From Candidatus Harrisonbacteria bacterium RIFCSPLOWO2_02_FULL_45_10c (GTDB lineage: Bacteria; Patescibacteriota; Minisyncoccia; UBA6257; 02-FULL-45-10c), in NCBI GenBank assembly GCA_001818705.1, contig MHJM01000030.1, positions 1 through 9,345 on the forward strand: DNA of 9,345 nucleotides, in the 5' to 3' direction. Below, piece by piece: positions 4,949-9,345 of the stretch (position 1 is the stretch's first letter; every line of letters begins with the position of its first letter). Both the position numbers and the translations under genes were made by a program. The notes beneath the pieces are model-generated. The model had not been told where the DNA came from. It did no database searches and saw only the letters and a list, made by a program, of their open reading frames with translations.

Positions 4949-5308
4949 TTGAAAAAAGTACTTTTGATTGAAGACGACGAACAGATCGTGCATTTGATCG
5001 AGCGGCAGCTGCAAAGCCAAAAACTTCGGTTTCAGCTCATGCATACGAATACCGTAGAATTTGCTCGCAAACTTTTTGAGAACTATCAGAATAGCATTAT
5101 GCTCATCGCAGTGGATGGAACTCTTGGAGGCGACGGTATTGATCAGGCCTCGGAGTTAGTTCGATATTTCCGCAACAATCATTACTATGGCCCGATTCTT
5201 GCGACGTCAAGCAGTTTGGAAAATCAAAGACGGCTTGTTTCTATGGGATGCGATCGCGGCGTTGAGAAGATTAAGATTTCAAATGAAGTTTCTCGGCTCT
5301 GCGCTTGA
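4949..5308 (+). CDS. Stand-alone receiver-domain response regulator
   Basis: From the TTG at 4949 the product is 119 residues, a single CheY-like receiver domain with no output domain. The acidic pocket is Glu8-Asp9-Asp10 after strand 1 (KKVLLIEDD). The phospho-acceptor is Asp56 at the end of strand 3 (IMLIAVDG). The switch Thr/Ser is Thr86 (ILATSSS). The conserved Lys is probably Lys107 in VEKIK, without the usual following Pro. Such proteins take phosphate from a histidine kinase and act through protein contacts, for example in phosphorelays. No kinase is in the window, so it is an orphan. After Asp56 the usual MPxxDG pattern is replaced by GTLGGDGID. Extending to an upstream ATG would add up to 23 residues that do not fit the fold and lie before the predicted transcript start. 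The domain call is confident, the pathway unknown. Confidence 0.85.
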   Translation: MKKVLLIEDDEQIVHLIERQLQSQKLRFQLMHTNTVEFARKLFENYQNSIMLIAVDGTLGGDGIDQASELVRYFRNNHYYGPILATSSSLENQRRLVSMGCDRGVEKIKISNEVSRLCA

Positions 5309-5310
5309 TA

Positions 5311-5338
5311 AAAAAGGAGGGATAAAACCCTCCTTTTT
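5311..5338. terminator. Bidirectional terminator between the response regulator and dnaX
   Basis: A perfect 11-bp stem (AAAAAGGAGGG against CCCTCCTTTTT) closes a 6-nt loop. It begins 2 nt after the regulator's TGA, and its A/T flanks give a T run on either strand. It can therefore end the regulator transcript and the convergent dnaX transcript, which stops 67 nt away. The gap 5339-5404 is AT-rich with nothing else recognisable. Confidence 0.9.
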
Positions 5339-5404
5339 CTTTTAGAAGAAAAATTTTATAAAAATTAAAGTTATTACCGGAAATAAAGCCATCATTCTAT
5401 AAAC

Positions 5405-6511
5405 TTAGGGTTGCGACAGATTTTCTATTATAGCAATTTCTAGCGGCACTATCGCAAACGGGCTATAGCGCATTTCGCTATAGGCGCGAATAAGCGATTT
5501 TAAAAGCTGGATGTGTTTTTGTTCCTGGAGCAGGGCGCCGTGTTTTTTCAGATGCGCCACTTCGTCTTTAGTGAGTTCTTTAGAATAAAGATTCTCCAGA
5601 TTCGGATTCATTTTTAAAGTCAGGACGCGGCGGAGATAATGGATCAAATCTTTATTCAACTGAACAAGATTATAGCCATCCTGTTCAATTTCGTGGAGAT
5701 ATTGGAGCGAATCTTCCAGTTTTCCGGAGAGCAGAAACTCCGCCAGCGCCGCGGTTTTTTTATAGCCGATTTTTCCGGCAATTTTTTCCACGTCTTTTAA
5801 TTCTACGTCCTGGTCCAAGGAAGTAATCTGGTCCAGCAAGGATTCGGCGTCGCGCAAACTGCCTTCGGCCAGAGCGGCGATCAGTTCCAGCGCCTCCGCG
5901 CTGACTTTCAATTTTTCACTTTTAATTATCAGCCCAAGCTTTTTTATGATTTCCGCCAGCGCCAGTTTCTTAAAATGGAAGCGTTGGGTGCGGGAGAGAA
6001 TCGTTGCCGGAACTTTTTCGTATTCGGTAGTGGCTAAAATAAAAAACGCATGCGCTGGCGGCTCTTCCAGGGTTTTTAAGAGCGCGTTAAATGCCGATTT
6101 GGAAAGCATGTGCATTTCGTCAATAATAAACACCTTGTATTTAAAAGAAGTGGGCGACAGCCGGATGCCCTCCTGCAGGTCCCGGATTTCCTCCACGCCG
6201 GTATTGGTTGCCGCGTCAATTTCAATTATGTCCAGCGCTTGGCCGGCATCAATGGCGACACAAGCATCACAGGCATTGCACGATTCGCCTTTTTGTTTAA
6301 AAGATTTATCTGTTTGGCGTTTTTCGCAGTTAATTAATTTCGCCAGTAGCCTGGCAGTAGTGGTTTTACCGGAGCCGCGCGGACCGTAAAAAAGATAAGC
6401 ATGGGCGAATTTGTCCTGCCGGGCGGCATTGCGGAGAATTTCCACGATATGTTCCTGCCCCAAAAGGTCATCAAACGTCTTCGGCCGGTATTTTCGGTAC
6501 ATCGCTAACAT
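5405..6511 (-). CDS. dnaX: DNA polymerase III subunit gamma (short DnaX clamp-loader ATPase)
   Basis: The 368-residue product is the ATPase of the replicative clamp loader, which opens the beta sliding clamp and places it on primed DNA. Visible are the N-terminal YRPKTFDDLLGQEH, Walker A GPRGSGKT (43-50), four zinc-binding cysteines (Cys62, Cys78, Cys81, Cys84), Walker B FIIDEMHML with Asp131-Glu132, sensor 1 ATTEYEK (160-166) and an SRC-motif variant SRTQRF (173-178), where the arginine finger Arg174 is kept but the Cys is Thr. The sensor 2 arginine is in GSLRDAESLLDQ, and the helical domain III follows. The protein ends there, with no tau-specific region for DnaB and the polymerase. In E. 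coli the short form arises by frameshifting; here the gene itself is short. A second in-frame ATG (6502) is possible, but the promoter lies directly before 6511. Confidence 0.96.
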   Translation of the reverse strand: MLAMYRKYRPKTFDDLLGQEHIVEILRNAARQDKFAHAYLFYGPRGSGKTTTARLLAKLINCEKRQTDKSFKQKGESCNACDACVAIDAGQALDIIEIDAATNTGVEEIRDLQEGIRLSPTSFKYKVFIIDEMHMLSKSAFNALLKTLEEPPAHAFFILATTEYEKVPATILSRTQRFHFKKLALAEIIKKLGLIIKSEKLKVSAEALELIAALAEGSLRDAESLLDQITSLDQDVELKDVEKIAGKIGYKKTAALAEFLLSGKLEDSLQYLHEIEQDGYNLVQLNKDLIHYLRRVLTLKMNPNLENLYSKELTKDEVAHLKKHGALLQEQKHIQLLKSLIRAYSEMRYSPFAIVPLEIAIIENLSQP

Positions 6512-6518
6512 ATTTTAG

Positions 6519-6524
6519 ATTATA
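6519..6524 (-). promoter_or_regulatory. -10 element of dnaX directly before the ATG
   Basis: A perfect TATAAT on the minus strand stands 7 nt before the ATG at 6511, so transcription should start at the initiation codon itself. The bases from here to the start, TATAATCTAAAAT, are identical to those before the S8 protease ATG. A 17-nt spacer leads back to TTTCAA, a weak -35. Confidence 0.6.
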
Positions 6525-6540
6525 TAGTAATCGTTTCTGT

Positions 6541-6564
6541 ATTGAAAATAGCCGTATTTTCAAT
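6541..6564. repeat. 10-bp inverted repeat in the dnaX/hydrolase divergent promoter region
   Basis: ATTGAAAATA and TATTTTCAAT flank a GCCG centre with perfect symmetry. The repeat covers the -35 and the whole spacer of the rightward promoter and the probable -35 region of dnaX. It could be an operator contacting both promoters, but no regulator is identified and AT-rich palindromes can arise by chance. Confidence 0.55.
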
Positions 6565-6570
6565 TAAAAT
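6542..6570 (+). promoter_or_regulatory. Sigma-70-type promoter of the hydrolase-scpA-scpB operon
   Basis: TTGAAA (6542-6547) and TAAAAT (6565-6570) are separated by 17 nt. The -10 ends 6 nt before the ATG at 6577, predicting a leaderless transcript. No terminator or other promoter of this quality is seen before scpA or scpB, so the three genes and the partial gene after them probably share it. Confidence 0.65.
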
Positions 6571-6576
6571 TAGCTA

Positions 6577-7866
6577 ATGAAACGGGCGGTTCAATTTTTA
6601 ATTTTTGTTATCGCAGGCGCCGGCCTGTTTTTATTTTTTAGCATCAATAACAGTGTTACTATTCCGGACGCTTCCAAAACCGCCAGCGAACAGCTGGTAG
6701 TTTCGGAAAAACCAAAAGAGGTAGAAACCGAGGTAAACCAATATGGCGATATACCGCCGCAAAAACCGCTGGCAAATCCGCCAGAAATCATTAAAGCGGT
6801 TTATGCCACCGGCTGGACGGCCGGAGGCATTAAGGGATTGAACCGGATGATTGATCTGATTAAAAATACCGAACTGAACGCTATCATTATTGATATTAAA
6901 GATTATTCCGGAGAATTAAGCTATCAGACGGATATTGAGGAAGTGGAGCGTTATGGCAAGGACCGGGATTTAAAAATCCTCCGACCGAACGCCATGATAA
7001 AAAAACTGCACGACGAAGGCATTTATGTCATTGCGCGCCAGACCGTATTCCAGGATCCGGTGCTGGCCAAAGCCCGTCCGGATTTGGCGCTGACCAGTTC
7101 TTCTACCGGCAAGCAATGGCTGGATAATAAAAAAGTGATGTGGATTGACCCAGCTTCCAAAGAAGCCTGGGATTACAATATTGCCATTGCCAAGGACGTT
7201 TTGGCGCGCGGTTTTGACGAGCTAAATTTTGATTACATCCGGTTCGCTTCCGATGGCAAGGTTGACGATATTATCTATCCTTTTTGGGACGGCAAAACTT
7301 TTAAGCGCTACGTTATCCGGGATTTTTGGAAATATTTGCGGAAAGCCTTGCCGGACGATAAGATTTCCGCGGATTTATTCGGCCTGGCAACTTTGAATTA
7401 TGGCGATATGGGCATTGGACAGAATATTGACGATGCGTTCCATTATTTCGACGTTATTGCCCCTATGCTGTACCCGTCTCATTATCACGAAGGATTCAAC
7501 GGTTACCAAACTCCGGCCAGCAAACCTTACGAAGTTGTTTTAGCTTCCATGCTGGAAGCGGAAGACCGGTTGGACGCTTATATTCTGAATGCGGCGAATT
7601 CCACTTCCACCGAAAAATATCTGGTTAAAAAACCCCAGCTTCGGCCCTGGCTTCAGGATTTTGATTTGGGAGCCGATTATGATGCCGCTAAAGTGCGGGC
7701 GCAGATCATGGCGACTTATGCCGCGTCCGGATATTGCCAGAAAGTCGCCACCACCACCGATTCGTCCGGATTTTCCTGCGATCCGGCAAAAGAAAATCTT
7801 ATCGGCGGCTGGATGCTGTGGGATCCGAGCAATGTGTATACGAAAGCGGCGCTTTTATCCGAATAA
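6577..7866 (+). CDS. Membrane-anchored putative glycoside hydrolase (GHL13/DUF4015-type TIM barrel)
   Basis: The 429-residue product has an N-terminal signal anchor (residues 4-23), a polar linker to about 70, and then a barrel-like domain recognised as the putative glycosyl-hydrolase family DUF4015 (PF13200). Motifs in order are VYATGWTAGG (75-84), the strand AIIIDIKDYSG (102-112), IARQTVFQDP (152-161), WIDPAS (189-194), LNFDYIRFAS (216-225), SADLFG (264-269), APMLYPSHY (295-303) and RPWLQDF (356-362). Asp106, Asp219 and Asp266 at strand ends are candidate active-site acids. Only two cysteines occur, Cys387 and Cys401, spaced for a disulfide outside the membrane. The substrate is not known for this family; an envelope polysaccharide or peptidoglycan is plausible from its location. 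The gene heads the scpAB operon, with 20 nt to scpA. Confidence 0.85.
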   Translation: MKRAVQFLIFVIAGAGLFLFFSINNSVTIPDASKTASEQLVVSEKPKEVETEVNQYGDIPPQKPLANPPEIIKAVYATGWTAGGIKGLNRMIDLIKNTELNAIIIDIKDYSGELSYQTDIEEVERYGKDRDLKILRPNAMIKKLHDEGIYVIARQTVFQDPVLAKARPDLALTSSSTGKQWLDNKKVMWIDPASKEAWDYNIAIAKDVLARGFDELNFDYIRFASDGKVDDIIYPFWDGKTFKRYVIRDFWKYLRKALPDDKISADLFGLATLNYGDMGIGQNIDDAFHYFDVIAPMLYPSHYHEGFNGYQTPASKPYEVVLASMLEAEDRLDAYILNAANSTSTEKYLVKKPQLRPWLQDFDLGADYDAAKVRAQIMATYAASGYCQKVATTTDSSGFSCDPAKENLIGGWMLWDPSNVYTKAALLSE

Positions 7867-7886
7867 TGAATTAAGAATCAGGAATT

Positions 7887-8621
7887 ATGAATTATGAAGT
7901 CCAATTAGATAAATTTTCCGGACCTCTGGAGAAATTACTGGAATTGATTGAGGCCCGGGAGTTGGAAATTACGCTGGTTAATTTAGCGACGGTGACCGGT
8001 GATTTTTTGAGTTATCTGAAATCCCTTGATGAACAGATGAAGCACCCGAGCGTGCTGGCGGATTTCGTAGTCATCGCGTCCCGCTTGCTGCTGATAAAAT
8101 CTAAAGCCATTTTGCCTTCGCTGGAATTGACCGAAGAAGAGGAGACGGATATCTGGGATTTGGAATCCCGGTTGAGGATATATAAAGAATTCAAAGCCGC
8201 GAGCGTTAATCTGGATTCATTGTGGAAGAAAAAAAATTCGGCCTACGGCCGGGAGTTGTTTTCCAGTTTGCCGCCGGTATTTTATCCTTCTCACAACTTG
8301 AATTTAGAAGCGCTGGAGAAACACCTTTCCGAACTTATCCAGGAACTTAAAAAATTGATTCCGGAACAGCAAAGCGTCCGCCGGGTGGTTATTACCATTG
8401 AAAGCAAGGTTAAAGAACTGCTAGACCGGTTTAAAGGCCGGGCCAACCAGAGTTTTAAATCCTTGTCCCAAGATAAGCCGAAAATAGAAATTATCATGCT
8501 GTTTCTGGCAATTTTGCATTTGTTGCGGGACCGGATTGTGCAAGCCCAGCAAGACGGCCAATTTTCTGATATTATGGTTAAAAAGTCGGAAGAAACCGCC
8601 GGCGAAACAAGTAACCAGTAA
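7887..8621 (+). CDS. scpA: Segregation and condensation protein A (kleisin ScpA)
   Basis: The 244-residue protein has the length and layout of ScpA, the kleisin that bridges SMC heads with ScpB in bacterial condensin, compacting and separating chromosomes. The N-terminal SMC-neck-binding domain shows YEVQLDKFSGPLEKLLELIE (3-22) and the signature LADFVVIASRLLLIKSKAILP (57-77), followed by acidic residues. Residues 137-196 are charged and helical. The C-terminal winged helix, which binds the SMC cap, is at 198-231 (KIEIIMLFLAILHLLRDRIV). AGGA stands 3 nt before the ATG, a weak ribosome site, and translation may be coupled to the upstream gene. The scpA-scpB order is the common bacterial one. 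No smc gene is in the window. Confidence 0.96.
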   Translation: MNYEVQLDKFSGPLEKLLELIEARELEITLVNLATVTGDFLSYLKSLDEQMKHPSVLADFVVIASRLLLIKSKAILPSLELTEEEETDIWDLESRLRIYKEFKAASVNLDSLWKKKNSAYGRELFSSLPPVFYPSHNLNLEALEKHLSELIQELKKLIPEQQSVRRVVITIESKVKELLDRFKGRANQSFKSLSQDKPKIEIIMLFLAILHLLRDRIVQAQQDGQFSDIMVKKSEETAGETSNQ

Positions 8622-8623
8622 TT

Positions 8624-9262
8624 ATGGAAAGCAAAAATTTATTATCAAAAATTGAGGCCTTGCTTTTTATTTACGGCGAGCCAATGGAGTTAAAAAAGCT
8701 GGCAAAAATGCTTTCCGTTTCGGATTCGGACACCAAAGAAGGATTGCGGCTTTTAGAAGAGGAACTGGTCCGGGCCGAACGGGGATTGGCGCTAATCCGT
8801 TCCGGGAATAAAGTACAGCTTGCCACTAAGCCGGAATTTGCCAAGATTCTGGAAGATATTACTAAACAGGAGTTTAATGAAGCGTTGACGCCAGCCGCCC
8901 TGGAAACGCTTTCCATTGTTTCTTACGCCGGCCCGATAAGCCGAGCCGATCTAGAGTATATTCGCGGCGTTAATTCCAGTTTTACTCTTCGGGCGCTATT
9001 GATGCGCGGGTTGGTGGAGCGCTCCGTGGACCCAAAACGGGGAAATGCTTATCTGTATAACCCGAGTTTTGAATTATTGCGGCATCTCGGCCTTACGAAA
9101 GTTGAATTGTTGCCGGATTACGAAAAATACAAATCCTTAGTTGCCAGCCTGCATACGGAGCTCAAGCAGAGTCAGCCGGAAGCGCCAAAGCCTCCGGAAT
9201 CAACGGAACTAACTGAAAAAGAACCGGCCGATTTAGAAGAAGGCGGAGATTTAACGCAATAG
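8624..9262 (+). CDS. scpB: Segregation and condensation protein B (ScpB)
   Basis: The 212-residue protein is the ScpB partner that dimerises, wraps the ScpA linker and regulates the SMC ATPase. Two winged helices are visible: residues 5-83 (KIEALLFIYGEPMELKKLAK, then LALIRSGNKVQLATKPEF) and 88-165, with the family signature LTPAALETLSIVSYAGPISR (88-107) and the near-universal IRGVNSSFTLRALLMRGLVE (113-132). The tail from about 178 is acidic, proline-rich and probably disordered. The ATG is 2 nt after the scpA stop, so translation is almost certainly coupled. The gene follows the expected order and shows no defects. Confidence 0.96.
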   Translation: MESKNLLSKIEALLFIYGEPMELKKLAKMLSVSDSDTKEGLRLLEEELVRAERGLALIRSGNKVQLATKPEFAKILEDITKQEFNEALTPAALETLSIVSYAGPISRADLEYIRGVNSSFTLRALLMRGLVERSVDPKRGNAYLYNPSFELLRHLGLTKVELLPDYEKYKSLVASLHTELKQSQPEAPKPPESTELTEKEPADLEEGGDLTQ

Positions 9263-9265
9263 CTT

Positions 9266-9345
9266 ATGAATCATAATCAACTGAAAATTGTTTTTGTGCT
9301 GAGTATGGTGGTATTTGCGGTTATCGCGAAAGTTGACCGCGACGA
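9266..9345 (+). CDS. Start of an exported or membrane protein, cut by window edge
   Basis: An ATG 3 nt after the scpB stop opens a frame that runs 26 full codons to the edge (MNHNQLKIVFVLSMVVFAVI, then AKVDRD). A polar start followed by a 14-residue hydrophobic stretch is typical of a signal peptide or anchor. It is probably co-transcribed with scpB. Too little is visible to name a family. Confidence 0.55.
   Translation, partial: MNHNQLKIVFVLSMVVFAVIAKVDRD

Noticed and set aside
5405..5520. Programmed frameshift producing a longer tau form of DnaX
   Set aside because: No A-AAA-AAG-type slippery heptamer with a following hairpin is apparent near the end of the gene, and there is no long alternative frame downstream before the terminator at 5311-5338.
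1..9345. CRISPR array, insertion sequence, prophage or toxin-antitoxin module
   Set aside because: No regularly spaced repeats, transposase, integrase, phage genes or recognisable toxin pairs are present; the REP-like element at 753-812 is the only mobile-type sequence.

Overview
The window looks like a piece of a Patescibacteria (candidate phyla radiation, Parcubacteria-like) chromosome. That placement is an inference. It rests on tight packing, AT-rich promoters lying directly on start codons, a short gamma-type DnaX, a small secreted peptidoglycan-binding protein, a GHL13/DUF4015-type putative glycosidase next to scpAB, and a tRNA without an encoded CCA end. Stop codons fit the standard bacterial code; there is no sign of TGA recoding, plasmid, phage or CRISPR. 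Most of the content is housekeeping.

Left part, all minus strand: a secreted peptidoglycan-binding protein running off the left edge (1-678), a REP-like imperfect palindrome (753-812), tRNA-Gln(UUG) (815-885), a terminator hairpin touching the tRNA 5' end (887-921), a secreted subtilisin-family protease with its own promoter (951-2150), and the ribosome-associated GTPase TypA/BipA (2229-4040). typA has a strong promoter and a leader of about 175 nt. The leader holds a Shine-Dalgarno-led five-codon mini-ORF and a 29-bp interrupted inverted repeat. One arm overlaps the mini-ORF and the other ends in the typA start codon.

Middle: a divergent pair, a small exported membrane protein of unknown function (4302-4772, minus) and a stand-alone receiver-domain response regulator (4949-5308, plus). 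Both use TTG starts with strong Shine-Dalgarno sequences, unlike their neighbours, and each ends at a strong hairpin terminator. dnaX (5405-6511, minus) converges on the regulator.

Right part: a short divergent promoter region with a 10-bp palindrome separates dnaX from a plus-strand operon. The operon holds a membrane-anchored putative glycoside hydrolase (6577-7866), the condensin partners scpA (7887-8621) and scpB (8624-9262), and the beginning of another exported protein (9266 to the edge). It couples an envelope enzyme to chromosome segregation.

The most notable item is the typA leader, which resembles leader-peptide control of translation. Next are the recurrent promoter-on-start-codon layout, which suggests leaderless mRNAs, and a tRNA promoter apparently embedded in a terminator.
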